Positions 7,820 through 17,903 are shown, numbered from the stretch's first letter. The stretch: 64,000 nt of DNA from Skermanella aerolata KACC 11604 (GCF_000936425.1 NZ_AVFK01000004.1:243882-307881), one strand, 5' to 3'. Program-made: numbers and translations. The notes: a model not told the origin generated them from the letters alone.

Positions 7820-8978
7820 GTGCCTCGACCAGCCGGTCGATCTCATCTTCCGTGTTGTAGTAGTGGACGGATGCCCTGACCATTTCCGTCAGGCCCCGGG
7901 CATTCATGTCCAACAGGGTCGATGCCGCCTTGGTGACCGACACGTTGATGCCCTGCTCCGCGAGCAGCGCCTTGATCTCCGCCGGCGGGCGCGGCCCCGT
8001 GAAGGTGACGATGCCGCACCGGACCTCTCCCAAGTCGCGGACCGTATAGCCCGGCAAGGGGGCGATGCGGGAGCGCAGCAGGTCGCCAAGGTTCCGCACC
8101 CGGTCCCAGATCGCATCCAGGCCCCAGCCCAGCGCGTAATCGACCGCGACGCCCAGGCCGATCTTCGCGGCGACGTTGCTTTCCCAGTTCTCGAACCGAC
8201 GGCCGTCGGCGTGGATCTCATAGCGGCCGGGCGCCACCCAGGTCGCCGCGTGATTGTCGAGGACGGGCGGCTCCAGCCGCTCCAGCAAGGTCTTCCGGAC
8301 ATACAGGAAGCCTGTGCCGCGCGGGGCTCTCAGGAACTTGCGGCCGGTCGCCGACAGCATGTCGCAGCCGAGTTCCTCGACGTCGATCGGCATCTGGCCG
8401 GCGGTCTGGCAAGCGTCGAGCAGGTAGGGGATGCCGTACCGGCGGGCGATCCTGCCGATTTCGGCGGCCGGATTGACCAGCCCGCCGTTGGTCGGGATAT
8501 GGGTGATCGCGATCAGCCTGACGTGCCCGTCGATCATGCCGGCAAGGGCATCCACGTCGAGCTGTCCGTGCCTGTCGTTGGGCACAGCCTCGACCACGGC
8601 GCCGGTGCGTCCGGCTACCTGGAGGAAGGGGATGTAGTTGCTGGAATACTCCGCCATCGAGGTCAGGATGCGGTCGCCGGCGGCGAATGTCTGGGCTAGG
8701 CCGTAAAACGCCATGTCCCAGCCGACCGTGGCGTTCTCGACGATGGCGACCTCTTCCCGCCGGCAGTTGAGCAGCGCCGCCACCGCATCGTAGGTGCGGC
8801 CGACCGCGTCGGCGGCCCTTGCCTCCGCCTCGTAGCCGCCGATCCGGGCCTCGAGGTTCAGGTGCCCGATCACGGCATCCAGGACGGGCTGCGGAATAAG
8901 GGCGGCGCCCGCGTTGTTGAAGTGCGTGACATGGTTGACGCCGGGTGTTTCGGCCCTCGCGCGGTTCAAATCGATCAT
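7812..8978 (-). CDS. Class V aminotransferase-fold PLP enzyme (NifS/EgtE-like)
   Basis: Starting at the ATG at 8978, which follows a GGTGAGG site, the product is 388 residues. The fold-type-I PLP lysine is in SATGRKFLRAPRGTGFLYV, the pattern of cysteine-desulfurase-related and isopenicillin-N-epimerase-like enzymes. THFNNAGAAL at the N-terminus and ITHIPTNGGLVNP before the lysine also fit. A longer frame to 9128 exists, but it would run into the divergent promoter and adds an unlikely N-terminus. Substrate unknown; a C-S lyase, selenocysteine lyase or ergothioneine-type lyase is possible. Confidence 0.8.
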   Translation of the reverse strand: MIDLNRARAETPGVNHVTHFNNAGAALIPQPVLDAVIGHLNLEARIGGYEAEARAADAVGRTYDAVAALLNCRREEVAIVENATVGWDMAFYGLAQTFAAGDRILTSMAEYSSNYIPFLQVAGRTGAVVEAVPNDRHGQLDVDALAGMIDGHVRLIAITHIPTNGGLVNPAAEIGRIARRYGIPYLLDACQTAGQMPIDVEELGCDMLSATGRKFLRAPRGTGFLYVRKTLLERLEPPVLDNHAATWVAPGRYEIHADGRRFENWESNVAAKIGLGVAVDYALGWGLDAIWDRVRNLGDLLRSRIAPLPGYTVRDLGEVRCGIVTFTGPRPPAEIKALLAEQGINVSVTKAASTLLDMNARGLTEMVRASVHYYNTEDEIDRLVEALT

Positions 8979-9049
8979 CCTGTCGGCCTCACCTGTTTTC
9001 CTGAATTCATGGTCGGACCTGCGGTATCGAGCCGGAACGGGCCTGTTCC

Positions 9050-9074
9050 GGAACACAGACCCAGGCCCAGTGTT
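9050..9074 (+). promoter_or_regulatory. Candidate EcfG-type general stress promoter
   Basis: GGAAC at 9050-9054 and TGTT at 9071-9074 are separated by 16 bases. The alphaproteobacterial EcfG consensus is GGAAC-N16/17-CGTT, so only one base differs. The distance to the start codon at 9109 is right for a short leader. The -35 half is part of an inverted repeat CCGGAAC-N6-GTTCCGG (9032-9051). The downstream gene has DUF3618 and DUF2383 domains, typical of stress-regulated genes. Confidence 0.5.
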
Positions 9075-9108
9075 GAATGGCGGCAAATGGGGCATGGAGT
9101 ATACCGGG

Positions 9109-9942
9109 ATGAATCGCAATAACGACAACGATGACTTGAGAGCTTCGAGAGGACCGGAGCCCGGAACCGGACCGTCCGATGGAAATGCTCAGAGCGGAAG
9201 CGAGGGGAACGCCGAACGCAGTCCGGACGAGATCGAGCGCGACATCGCCGATATCCGCTCCCGCATGGACCGCACGCTCGACGAGCTCGAGTTCCGGCTG
9301 TCACCGGGGCAACTGACGTCCGGCGCCGTCGACCTGGTCAAGGACGTCATGCGCGGCAATCCCAGCCGCCTTGGCGACGCCATCCGCAACAACCCGATCC
9401 CTGTCGTCATGATCGGCATCGGGGCGCTGTGGCTGGCGTTCGCGATGAACCGGCCGCAGCAGCCGCATGACGAAACAGGCACCCGCCGTCTCAGCCGGCT
9501 CGGTCCGAACGAGATCGCGGAGGTGCTGTCGCCGCTGATCTCCGTAACGCTTCAGGGAGTGGACGGCCTGCGTCAGGCCGAAGCGAAGATTCCCGACAGC
9601 GAGATCCAGGCGATCGTGCGCGAGATCGGCCAGCAGCACGATCGGGCGGCAGCGGCGCTCGACGCCGAAGTGCGCCGGCACGGCGCGACGCCGCTGGTCG
9701 GCGTCATGGCTCCCAGCCGACCGCATCCGGCCTGGAGCGAATTGCGGCGGGCCCTGGTCACGGGCGAGGCCCCGGCCATCATCGCCGCTATCGAGAACGG
9801 CGAGGATTCGGCGCTCGAGTCCTTCCGCATGGCCTTTCACGCCGACCTTCCGGACGAAACCCGCGTGGTGGTCGGCGCGCATTTCCACGCCATCCAGCAG
9901 ACCCACAACCGGATGAGCGCCCTCAAGAACGCCACGTCATGA
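9109..9942 (+). CDS. DUF3618-DUF2383 fusion membrane protein
   Basis: The start at 9109 has GGAG ten bases before it and gives 277 residues. Residues about 35-70 (SPDEIERDIADIRSRMDRTL) match the DUF3618 amphipathic helix. One membrane segment follows (PVVMIGIGALWLAFAM, about 105-120). The C-terminal 140 residues look like a DUF2383/PA2169-type four-helix bundle with conserved His and Glu residues. These domains usually occur in separate proteins, so the fusion is unusual. It is followed after 16 bases by a YihY gene and preceded by an EcfG-type promoter, pointing to an envelope stress role. Function is unknown. Confidence 0.7.
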   Translation: MNRNNDNDDLRASRGPEPGTGPSDGNAQSGSEGNAERSPDEIERDIADIRSRMDRTLDELEFRLSPGQLTSGAVDLVKDVMRGNPSRLGDAIRNNPIPVVMIGIGALWLAFAMNRPQQPHDETGTRRLSRLGPNEIAEVLSPLISVTLQGVDGLRQAEAKIPDSEIQAIVREIGQQHDRAAAALDAEVRRHGATPLVGVMAPSRPHPAWSELRRALVTGEAPAIIAAIENGEDSALESFRMAFHADLPDETRVVVGAHFHAIQQTHNRMSALKNATS

Positions 9943-9958
9943 GCGGAGAGGTCCGAAA

Positions 9959-11011
9959 ATGCTTGGATTGAGCAAATCCGCCCACCGCGAAGTCATGGCG
10001 GACCGCTACATCGGTCCCAGTCAGGGACGCAACAAGGGGAAAGGCCAGGATCAGGCGCTGGCCCGCAGCGACGGCCGCGGACGGGAAGCTGATCATCCGC
10101 GCAAGATCCCGGCCAAGGGCTGGCGCGATATCCTGCTGCGGGTCAAGGACGAGACGTCCAAGGACAACATCTCCATGATCGCCGCCGGGGTCGCATTCTA
10201 CCTGATGCTGGCGATCTTCCCGATGCTCGCCGCCACCGTGTCGATCTACGGCCTCGTCGCCGATCCGGTCGACGTGCAGCGGAACTTCGAAGCGGTCGCC
10301 GGCGTGATTCCGGAGGACGCACGCTCGATCATGGTCGATCAGTTGACCGCCGTAACAGCGGCCTCGGGCGGGCAATTGGGCTTCGGCGTGGTCTTGAGCA
10401 TCGCGCTGACGCTGTGGAGCGCTTCACGCGGGGTCATCGCCATGATCACGGCCCTCAACATCGCCTATGACGAGGAGGAATCCCGAAGCTTCGTCAAGCT
10501 CAACGCCATAGCGTTGGCACTGACGGTGGCGCTGATCGTCTTTATGATCGTCACCCTAGCGGTGGTCGTGGGCTTGCCGGTCGTGATCGGCTACCTGAAC
10601 CTGGGCGAAACCGTCGAGTGGACGATCCGGCTGGCGCGCTGGCCGATCCTGGCCGTCGCCATCATCCTGGCGCTGGCCGTGCTCTACCGATATGCGCCCG
10701 ACCGCGATGCGCCCCGGTGGCGCTGGGTAAGCTGGGGGGCCGTGGTCGCGACGGCGATCTGGTTGCTGGGTTCGGTCGCCTTTTCCGTCTACGTCTCCAA
10801 TTTCGCCGATTACAACAAGACCTACGGCGCCATGGGAGCCGTCATCATCCTGCTGCTCTGGTTCAACCTGAGTTCCTTCGCGGTCCTGCTTGGGGCGGAA
10901 CTCAATGCCGAGATGGAGCATCAGACGGCACGCGACACGACGAAAGGCGCTGAGCGTCCGCTGGGGCAACGCCGTGCCTATGTTGCGGACACCGTGGGAC
11001 ACAAGCCCTGA
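9959..11011 (+). CDS. YihY/BrkB family inner membrane protein
   Basis: The 350-residue protein has an unusual basic N-terminal region of about 60 residues, then six predicted membrane helices beginning at ISMIAAGVAFYLMLAIFPML. The segment YNKTYGAMGAVIILLLWF near the end is a family hallmark. YihY proteins were once called RNase BN; their actual role is unknown and RNase activity is not supported for the family. Spacing of 16 bases to the preceding gene suggests co-transcription from the stress-type promoter. Confidence 0.85.
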   Translation: MLGLSKSAHREVMADRYIGPSQGRNKGKGQDQALARSDGRGREADHPRKIPAKGWRDILLRVKDETSKDNISMIAAGVAFYLMLAIFPMLAATVSIYGLVADPVDVQRNFEAVAGVIPEDARSIMVDQLTAVTAASGGQLGFGVVLSIALTLWSASRGVIAMITALNIAYDEEESRSFVKLNAIALALTVALIVFMIVTLAVVVGLPVVIGYLNLGETVEWTIRLARWPILAVAIILALAVLYRYAPDRDAPRWRWVSWGAVVATAIWLLGSVAFSVYVSNFADYNKTYGAMGAVIILLLWFNLSSFAVLLGAELNAEMEHQTARDTTKGAERPLGQRRAYVADTVGHKP

Positions 11012-11548
11012 ATGGCAGTTGCCGCGAAGCGGACATCCATCGGATAGGCTAGGGCCGCCGTGGTATCTCTCTCAATTGTATTGGGTATTCGAGGTACTGC
11101 GGCGTCTGCCGCAACCATCGGCCGCCCGGGCGCATTGTACCGGTGCCGGGACCGGGCAGTGCGGTACGCGCGATAGCCGGACATAGCGGCTTGAATGCAA
11201 CACTCCTATGGAGGCAACAAGCGTAATACGGAAAGGATTCTGGATATATTTTGTTGATTCGTTAAGTATAGCCCTAGGTGGAAGTGGTAAAGCAGTGGCA
11301 GACAAGCATAGAATCGTTTAAGGCTCAAATTTTAAATTCTCGGGCGATTTCTGGGACCTGCCAACGGGCTTACGTCGATATTGTCCGGAGGCCAGGGGCC
11401 TTTTGTCTTTACCATTTCTTTCATGCATGGGAATGTTGCAGTGCATTATAGGGTAATGCTACGCGGATGCTCTCGATCTCACCTTCGGTGAGAAGATGTG
11501 AATCAGCCGGTCTGCTGGCGTCCGGCAACCGGCGCGGGGAATTTCAGA
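11012..11548. other. AT-rich intergenic region before the polysaccharide locus
   Basis: No convincing gene is present. The part from about 11170 to 11460 is clearly richer in A and T than its surroundings and probably holds the promoter of the exopolysaccharide operon. A weak hairpin AGGCC-AGG-GGCCT followed by TTT near 11391-11408 could end transcription from the YihY gene. A GTG at 11498 is an alternative start for the next gene. Confidence 0.35.
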
Positions 11549-13009
11549 ATGCTCAATGACTTCCAGATTTCCGTAAAATCTGGTCCTGCTCAGAGAACGC
11601 GGGGGCAGCTTCGTTCGCTGCAGCCAGCTCTCTTCCAGTTCTTCGTCGACGCTACCGCAGTCTTTTGTTCTGTCCTGATCGCTCATATCGGCGTTCAGAC
11701 CCTCTCCGCCGATGCTTTTGCGTTTTCTTTCGACGTCGCATACGAGGCCCAGGTCCTGGCCGGCATTCTCCTGGTCGTCCCGGCGTTGAAGGGCATGGTC
11801 GGGCTGTATCCCGGGTATGGCATGTCGCCGGTGGAGCGGCTCCGCAGGCAGTTCATGATCCTGTTGGGCACGGTGGTCGGCGTAACGATCCTCGATCTGC
11901 AGTTCAACGATTCGCACTGGCTGAACTCCGGGCTCCTGATGGCTCTGCTGGTGCTGGCGATCCTGATATGGGTTTCCGATGCCCTGGGACGCGGCGTGCT
12001 GATGCGCCTGCGTCTTTGGGGACGTCCCTGTGTCGTCGTCGGCGCCGGCAAGACCGGCGTCGACATCGTCCGGCGTCTCGGCCAGAACGAGCACCTGGGA
12101 TACAATCCTGTCCTGTTCATCGACGAGGACCCCGGCCGCTGGGGAACGACGGTGGAAGGATTGCCCGTCGTGCCGCCGGGCGGAAACTCCGTCGACGAAC
12201 GGCTGGAACGCTATGCGTCGGTCGGCATCCTTGCCGTGCCGCACGACCAGCCGGAACGCCTCCAGGAGATGATCGGCAATCTTCCGTTCTCCACCATCTT
12301 GGTGGTGCCGGAATGGAATGGGCTTCAGACCGTCAATACGCGGGTGCGGGACCTGTCGGGCATACTGTCCCTCGAAGTTCGACGGCCGCTGGGAGCCAGC
12401 GTGACGCCGATGCTGAAGCGCAGCTTCGACATCGTAACCTCGGCGCTGCTCCTGCTGCTGGTGACCCCGCTGCTCCTGCTGATCGCGGCCGGCATCAAGC
12501 TGGACAGCCGGGGGCCGCTGCTGTTCCGGCAGTCCCGCTGGGCCGGCGGCACGCGGTCGTTCCGGGCGCTAAAGTTCCGCACGATGCATGTCGATGCGGA
12601 GCGTCTGCTTCAGGAGCTTCTGGAGGCCGATCCCGTGCTCCGCCACGAGTACGAGATGTACCACAAGCTGACGCGCGACCCGCGCGTTACCCGCTTCGGC
12701 CGTATCCTGCGGAAGCTCAGCTTCGACGAACTGCCCCAGCTCTGGAACGTCCTGATCGGCGACATGAGCCTGATCGGTCCGCGTCCCTATATGCCGCACG
12801 AACTGGTCAGATACCCACACCAGCAGGGCGTCCTGGCGCGCGTCCGTCCCGGCATCACCGGCCTGTGGCAGGTCTCCGGCCGTCACCGCACGACCTTCGA
12901 GCGGCGGCTTGAACTGGATGTCTACTACGTCGAAAACTACTCGATCTGGCTGGATCTGCACGTCCTCATGCGGACGGTGTGGATCGTGATGAAAGCGGAC
13001 GGGGCGTAA
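11549..13009 (+). CDS. Undecaprenyl-phosphate sugar phosphotransferase (polyprenyl glycosylphosphotransferase)
   Basis: This membrane enzyme starts exopolysaccharide repeat-unit synthesis by loading a sugar-1-phosphate onto undecaprenyl phosphate. The N-terminal half has about four membrane helices and a CoA-binding-like domain ([16 protein letters not shown]). The C-terminal catalytic domain carries [56 protein letters not shown] and [13 protein letters not shown], all signatures of the family. The ATG at 11549 follows GGGGA by about eight bases; a GTG at 11498 would add 17 residues. It is the first gene of the polysaccharide locus and ends at a strong terminator shared with the convergent gene. 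Confidence 0.9.
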   Translation: MLNDFQISVKSGPAQRTRGQLRSLQPALFQFFVDATAVFCSVLIAHIGVQTLSADAFAFSFDVAYEAQVLAGILLVVPALKGMVGLYPGYGMSPVERLRRQFMILLGTVVGVTILDLQFNDSHWLNSGLLMALLVLAILIWVSDALGRGVLMRLRLWGRPCVVVGAGKTGVDIVRRLGQNEHLGYNPVLFIDEDPGRWGTTVEGLPVVPPGGNSVDERLERYASVGILAVPHDQPERLQEMIGNLPFSTILVVPEWNGLQTVNTRVRDLSGILSLEVRRPLGASVTPMLKRSFDIVTSALLLLLVTPLLLLIAAGIKLDSRGPLLFRQSRWAGGTRSFRALKFRTMHVDAERLLQELLEADPVLRHEYEMYHKLTRDPRVTRFGRILRKLSFDELPQLWNVLIGDMSLIGPRPYMPHELVRYPHQQGVLARVRPGITGLWQVSGRHRTTFERRLELDVYYVENYSIWLDLHVLMRTVWIVMKADGA

Positions 13010-13040
13010 GCCGGCCCGAACGGCCGAGGTTGTCGTCAAC

Positions 13041-13080
13041 GAAAAGGGCCGCCGGGCATTTCTGCCCGGCGGCCCTTTTC
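13041..13080. terminator. Bidirectional intrinsic terminator
   Basis: There is a perfect 18-base stem (13041-13058 with 13063-13080) with a four-base loop, flanked by A and T runs. It sits between the convergent glycosylphosphotransferase and WecG/TagA genes and can serve both. Confidence 0.85.
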
Positions 13081-13101
13081 GTGTTCTTCACCGGCCGGAT
13101 T

Positions 13102-13911
13102 TCAGCTTGAGGACCGTTCTGCCTCCGCGGCGGCCGCCGCACGGCGGCGTTTCCGGTTGACGCCGGTCACCAGGAACCATGCGACGATCCAGGGTTCGAC
13201 CAGATAGCGCCGCCAGAACCTGGCCGGATCGCTGAGCAGCCGGTAAAGCCATTCCAGCCCCAAGGGAGCCAGCCAGCGCGGCGCCGTCGGGACGGCGCCG
13301 GCGAAATACTCCATGCAGGCGCCGCAGGTGCCGATGCAGTTGGTCCGCAGGCTGTCCCGGTTGGCCGAGATCCAGTGTTCCTGCCGGCCCATGCCCATGC
13401 CCACGATCAGGATGTGGGGCTCGAACCGGTTGATGTGGCCGACCACGGCTGCATTCCCGGCGCTGCCGGGACGGGCGTCGAAGTAGCCGTTATGGCCGTC
13501 GATCGCCAGATCGGGATACTCGGCGCGCAGGCGCGCCAAGCCTTCGGTCAGCACCTCCTCGGTGCCGCCCAGGTAATAGACGCGCCATCCGGAGCGCTGG
13601 GCGCGCTCCATCAGGGGCAGGAACCAGTCGATCCAGCCGGTCCGGTGCCTGCCGTTAAGAGGCAGCCCCGCTGCCTTCCCGAGCCAGATGATCGGCGTGC
13701 CGTCGATATGGACGCAGGTCTTCGGATCTTCGTGAAGGCTGCGGAATACGTCGTCCTTGAACAGCTTGTACATGCCGTGAAGGTTCAGGCTGGCAATGAC
13801 GACCTGATCCTTCGCGGCGACGGAACGATCCATCAGGGTGAACAGATCGTCCATGGTCGTCGGCGTCACTTTCACACCGAAAATTTCGCTCGACTTGAAT
13901 CCCAAAGGCAT
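13102..13911 (-). CDS. WecG/TagA/CpsF family glycosyltransferase (GT26)
   Basis: The 269-residue protein (ATG at 13911; a TTG at 13938 is the alternative) has the GT26 pattern. VHIDGTPIIWLGKAAG holds the catalytic Asp region, followed by RVYYLGGTEEV, ILIVGMGMGRQEHWI and the C-terminal RWLAPLGLEWLYRLLSDP. Such enzymes add an N-acetylmannosamine-type or similar second sugar to lipid-linked intermediates at the membrane. The tail is basic (RKRRRAAAAAEAERSSS), as often seen for membrane association. It lies 45 bases downstream of the chain-length/kinase gene and probably shares its transcript. Confidence 0.87.
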   Translation of the reverse strand: MPLGFKSSEIFGVKVTPTTMDDLFTLMDRSVAAKDQVVIASLNLHGMYKLFKDDVFRSLHEDPKTCVHIDGTPIIWLGKAAGLPLNGRHRTGWIDWFLPLMERAQRSGWRVYYLGGTEEVLTEGLARLRAEYPDLAIDGHNGYFDARPGSAGNAAVVGHINRFEPHILIVGMGMGRQEHWISANRDSLRTNCIGTCGACMEYFAGAVPTAPRWLAPLGLEWLYRLLSDPARFWRRYLVEPWIVAWFLVTGVNRKRRRAAAAAEAERSSS

Positions 13912-13955
13912 ACTGTGTTCCCGGCGGAGTGTCTTCAATAGCTCGGTCTTAAGGC

Positions 13956-16229
13956 TCAGTTTTTGAAATAGCTGCCGCGTCGGCCCATGTAGTACTCCAC
14001 CTCACCAGAGCCGTAGCGTGCCGCCTTGCTGGTATCGACCTGATTGAGGGCGACGCCAGCGATGTTGGCGCCCGCCTCCGTCAACTGGCGGATGGCGAGT
14101 TGGACCAGCTTTCGCGGGGTCCGGCGCCACTTGACCACCACGACGCACTGGCTGGCCTTCTCGGCCAGGATGCGGGTGTCGGACACCGGCAGGACCGGTG
14201 GGGCATCCAGCAGGATCAGATCGTACTGGGGACGTAAGTTGAACAACATCTGATCGAACAGCGGGTTCCGGATTATCTCTTCCGGGTTATCGGTCGGAGA
14301 CCCGGCGGTAATCACGTCGGCGCCGGTCCTGCTGTCGGTGCGCATCACGTCGGGCAGGGTGGCGTTTCCGCTGAGGAAGTCGGCCAAGCCGTACTGGTTC
14401 GGCAGGCTGAGCGACCGGTGGATGTTGGGACGGCGCAGGTCGCAGTCCACGATCAGCACGCGGCGGCCGGCGATGGCGGTCACTCGTGCCAGCGTCGCGA
14501 CCAGGGCCGACTTGCCCTCGCCCGGAACGGCGGAGGTCAGGAGGACGATGTTGCCGGTGCCCTTGCGCTGGTGGGCGATGATCAGCGACGTGAACAGGCT
14601 CTTGACCGCCTGCGAATAGGCCGATGCCGGCTTGTCCAGGGCGTAGTCCTGCGGCGGCATGCGGCTGAGCCGGTTGCGCTTGACCAGCGGGATCATGCCG
14701 AGGGACGGCAGGTGCAGCATGCGCTCGACGTCTTCCTGCGTCTGCATTCCGCGTTCGAGCTGTTCGGCCAGGAAGACCAGCGTCAGGCCCAGGCCCGTCG
14801 CCAGGATCAGCGCCACCGCGATGAACAGGGGCTTCTGCGGGAAGGACGGGTTGAGCGGTGAGTTGGCGGTGGAGACGATCCACGCGTTCGGCTGTTCCAG
14901 GTCGACCGACTGGGTTTCCTTCGACCGCGCCAGGAAGTTTTCGAACAGCGCCCGGTTGGCGTCCGCCTCGCGCTGGAGAGCGCGGATCTGGACGTCGGAC
15001 TGGTTGACGCGCGCCGATTCCTGCTCGAGCCTGCTCATCGACTGCTCGAGCGATGCGACCCGCTGCTGCGTGACCGCTGCCTGATTGCGGAGCGCGCGGA
15101 GGCGGTTGTTGGCTTCGTTGTTGATCTCGTTGCTGACCGAACTGATCTGGGACTTCAGGTCGACGACCTGCGGGTGGCGCGGACCCAGGTTGTTGAGCAG
15201 TTCGGCTTCACGCTGGCGAAGCGTCGTCTCCTGGGCGCGCAGCCCATTCACCAGGGTGCTGTCGGTCACGTCGAACACGGCCCTAATGCCGCGCGCTTCG
15301 ACGGCGCTCTCGACGCTGCGAAGCTGCGCCACGGAGGTGCTGTTCTCGGCACGCGCCATGACGAGCTGGGTGTTGAGCTGGGAGAGCTGTTCGTTGACCA
15401 GGCCGGCATCGCGGCCCTGGACGACGCCCTGGCTGGCGCGCGCGGTCTCCACCGCCCTCTCCGCCGTCTCGACTTCCTCGCGCAGGCGGGTCAGCCGCTC
15501 GGTCAGCCATGCGTTGGCCTTCTGGCGGGCGTCGAACTTCTGTTCGAGCTGCTGCGTAATATAGAGATTGGCGATGCTGTTCGCCACGCTGGACGCGATC
15601 GCGGGGTCCTGCGAGGTGAAGCTGATGTTCAGGACGCGCGACCGTCCGACGCTGGAGACGTTCAGCCTGCTCAGGAATTTGGCCTCGATGGCGGTGCGCA
15701 GGCGCGCTTCCGCGGCGGCCGGATCCGGCGTCTCCTCCTCGCCGTCGGAAAGCAGGCTCTTCAGCCACTGGACAGGCGGCAGGTCGCGCAGGCTGGGAAG
15801 CTGGAAACTGTCGGCTTCCTGTTCCGCCGCCACCTTCGGGTTGAACTCGGCCAGTCTGTCCAGCCCCAGTTGGGCGATGACGCGCGATGCCAGTTCGTCG
15901 GATTGGACGACCTGGATTTCACTTTCGATGGTCGACTGGTCGGCAGGACCGCCGGCGACTAGGGATTCGATATTGATGACGCGCTGCTCGCGCGGGTCCA
16001 CCATGACCGAGGTGGTCGCGGTGAATAGTGGCGTCAACATATAGACGTTGACGATGCCGATCAGCGTCACAATTCCTATCGTACCGAGCAGCAAATATTT
16101 CCGGCGCGACAGGACCATCAGCAAGTCGGCCAACCCAAGGGTAGGCGCCGTTCTGGACGGACCCTCCTCGTGGGTGGTCCAATCATGCCGGTCGGTCTCT
16201 TGGCGTTCCGGCGTCAAAAGCTTGTTCAT
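13956..16229 (-). CDS. GumC/Wzc-type chain-length regulator with tyrosine-kinase domain
   Basis: The 757-residue protein controls polysaccharide chain length and export. It has an N-terminal Wzz domain with a membrane segment (about residues 45-65), a long periplasmic coiled coil (residues 220-420) and a second membrane segment near 460. The cytoplasmic BY-kinase domain has Walker A SAVPGEGKSAL, A' motif VLIVDCDLRRP and Walker B LILLDAPPV. Four tyrosines cluster in the last 22 residues (RYGSGEVEYYMGRRGSYFKN), the expected autophosphorylation tail. It is the full fused form, unlike split Wzz/kinase pairs. It is transcribed away from the glycosyltransferases. Confidence 0.9.
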   Translation of the reverse strand: MNKLLTPERQETDRHDWTTHEEGPSRTAPTLGLADLLMVLSRRKYLLLGTIGIVTLIGIVNVYMLTPLFTATTSVMVDPREQRVINIESLVAGGPADQSTIESEIQVVQSDELASRVIAQLGLDRLAEFNPKVAAEQEADSFQLPSLRDLPPVQWLKSLLSDGEEETPDPAAAEARLRTAIEAKFLSRLNVSSVGRSRVLNISFTSQDPAIASSVANSIANLYITQQLEQKFDARQKANAWLTERLTRLREEVETAERAVETARASQGVVQGRDAGLVNEQLSQLNTQLVMARAENSTSVAQLRSVESAVEARGIRAVFDVTDSTLVNGLRAQETTLRQREAELLNNLGPRHPQVVDLKSQISSVSNEINNEANNRLRALRNQAAVTQQRVASLEQSMSRLEQESARVNQSDVQIRALQREADANRALFENFLARSKETQSVDLEQPNAWIVSTANSPLNPSFPQKPLFIAVALILATGLGLTLVFLAEQLERGMQTQEDVERMLHLPSLGMIPLVKRNRLSRMPPQDYALDKPASAYSQAVKSLFTSLIIAHQRKGTGNIVLLTSAVPGEGKSALVATLARVTAIAGRRVLIVDCDLRRPNIHRSLSLPNQYGLADFLSGNATLPDVMRTDSRTGADVITAGSPTDNPEEIIRNPLFDQMLFNLRPQYDLILLDAPPVLPVSDTRILAEKASQCVVVVKWRRTPRKLVQLAIRQLTEAGANIAGVALNQVDTSKAARYGSGEVEYYMGRRGSYFKN

Positions 16230-16706
16230 CGGTGGTATCCGGTAGTTTTACACGCGCATGCGACATCTCAGGACGAACATTGTCGCCTGAGGCTTTGTTC
16301 AGTGGAATGCCGGGTGTCTTCCTATGCGCAGAGCAGACAATGCTAAAAGGTGGTGCATGTTAGCCCTATGGGTTAAAGATCAAAGCCAACGCATAAGAAG
16401 ACGAGATGCATTACATTTGAGTCTAATTGCCACAGTCTATAGTACTCAGCGCTTTGGGAGGCATTTGGATTCTCTTGGTGGTTCTATTATACAGAGATCT
16501 TGATGCCAATGTATGGCTGTTACATGGCAAAGGACGTTAGATCGAGAACCATCAATGGGTGCCCACTACGGGTAGGACTTAATTGCCGTGGCGATCAGGC
16601 CAACAACGGTCACCATCCGTCCTATAGTCGGAACTCTTGATTTCCAGCCGCTACGACCACCTGCCGACCCCCTCGCGACCTTATCCAACTGTTGCAGTCC
16701 TGTTGA
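16230..16706. other. AT-rich divergent promoter region
   Basis: A 477-base gap lies between the GumC-type gene and the glycosyltransferase operon, which point away from each other. It is much richer in A and T than the flanks and holds no supported gene. Promoters for both directions, and perhaps regulator sites, are expected here; none was identified with confidence. Confidence 0.4.
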
Positions 16707-17903
16707 ATGACCACTGAAACCATGACGGCTTCCACACCGATGACTCCGAAAATTTGCCTGTTTCTCCAGGATCTTCATGGGGGAGGGGCTGAACGGGTCA
16801 TGCTGCGTCTGGCGGCCGGAATAGCTGCGCGCTCCTATGCCGTGGATCTCGTCCTGATCAAGCGCGAAGGCGCTTACCTGGACTCGATCCCGCCGGGCGT
16901 GCGCCTCGTCGTGCTGAATACGCGGCGGACGCTTAACAGCGTTGCGGCGCTTGCGGGCTACCTTCGCCGTGAGCGCCCGGCCGCCATGCTGACGGCGCTG
17001 GTCCACGTCAACGTCGGCGCCCTGCTGGCCTCGACGCTGTCGCGGGCACGGACCCGCGTCATCGTGACCGAGCACAGCCAGATCACCCGCAACTTCGCGG
17101 CCCTGACGTCGCGGACCGTGAAGCTGGCATACAGGATGGTGCCGCGCGTCTACCCGCTCGCCACCCGCGTAGTGGCCGTATCGGGAGGCGTCGCCGACGA
17201 TCTGGCGACGTTCAGCGGCATGGGGCGGGATACCATCAGCGTCATCCACAACGGCATCGTGACACCCGAACTCTATGCCAGGGCCGCGGAACCCTGCGAC
17301 CATCCATGGCTGGCTCCCGGCGAGCCTCCGGTCATCATGGCGGCAGGACGTCTGGCTCCGGTCAAGGACTTCGCGGCCCTGATCCGCGCCTTCGCGGATT
17401 TGAGGGCACGCCGCCGCGCCCGGCTGCTGATCCTGGGCGAGGGCGAACTGCGCGGCGAGCTCGAGAAGCTGGCATCCGATCTGGGAGTCGCCGACGATGT
17501 CGGAATGCCTGGCTTCTACGCCAATCCCTATGCGGTGATGTCGCGCGCCTCGGTCTTCGTCCAGTCTTCGCAGTGGGAAGGCCTGCCGTCCGTCCTGGTC
17601 GAAGCGATGGCCTGCGGGACTCCCGTGGTCGCGACCGACTGTCCGGGCGGTACCCGGGAGATCATGGACGACGGTCGCCTGGGCATCCTGGTGCCGATGA
17701 ATGACGATCAGGCCATGGCCGACGCCATCCTCCGCACCCTGGACCAGCCGGTCCAAACCAACGAGATGGCGCGGAAAGTCGAGGAGTTTACCCTTGATCG
17801 GGCGGTCGATACGTATCTCGAACTGGCGCTCGGACCCCAGGCCGTCCGCCGGCCCCTGGTCCATCCCCGCATGGCGCAGCCGGAAGCGGGCGTCAATCGA
17901 TGA
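16707..17903 (+). CDS. Glycosyltransferase family 4
   Basis: The 398-residue protein has the GT-B fold. The N-terminal FLQDLHGGGAERVMLRLA is the acceptor-side signature, and the C-terminal SQWEGLPSVLVEAMACGTPV holds the E-x7-E nucleotide-sugar motif. VIMAAGRLAPVKDF is the usual hinge strand. Donor and acceptor sugars cannot be told. A second ATG at 16722 is a possible start. Its stop overlaps the start of the next glycosyltransferase by 4 bases (ATGA), so the pair is translationally coupled. Confidence 0.87.
   Translation: MTTETMTASTPMTPKICLFLQDLHGGGAERVMLRLAAGIAARSYAVDLVLIKREGAYLDSIPPGVRLVVLNTRRTLNSVAALAGYLRRERPAAMLTALVHVNVGALLASTLSRARTRVIVTEHSQITRNFAALTSRTVKLAYRMVPRVYPLATRVVAVSGGVADDLATFSGMGRDTISVIHNGIVTPELYARAAEPCDHPWLAPGEPPVIMAAGRLAPVKDFAALIRAFADLRARRRARLLILGEGELRGELEKLASDLGVADDVGMPGFYANPYAVMSRASVFVQSSQWEGLPSVLVEAMACGTPVVATDCPGGTREIMDDGRLGILVPMNDDQAMADAILRTLDQPVQTNEMARKVEEFTLDRAVDTYLELALGPQAVRRPLVHPRMAQPEAGVNR

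Noticed and set aside
8979..9128. N-terminal extension of the class V aminotransferase
   Set aside because: It would cover the divergent promoter; the ATG at 8978 has a good ribosome site and gives the usual family length.
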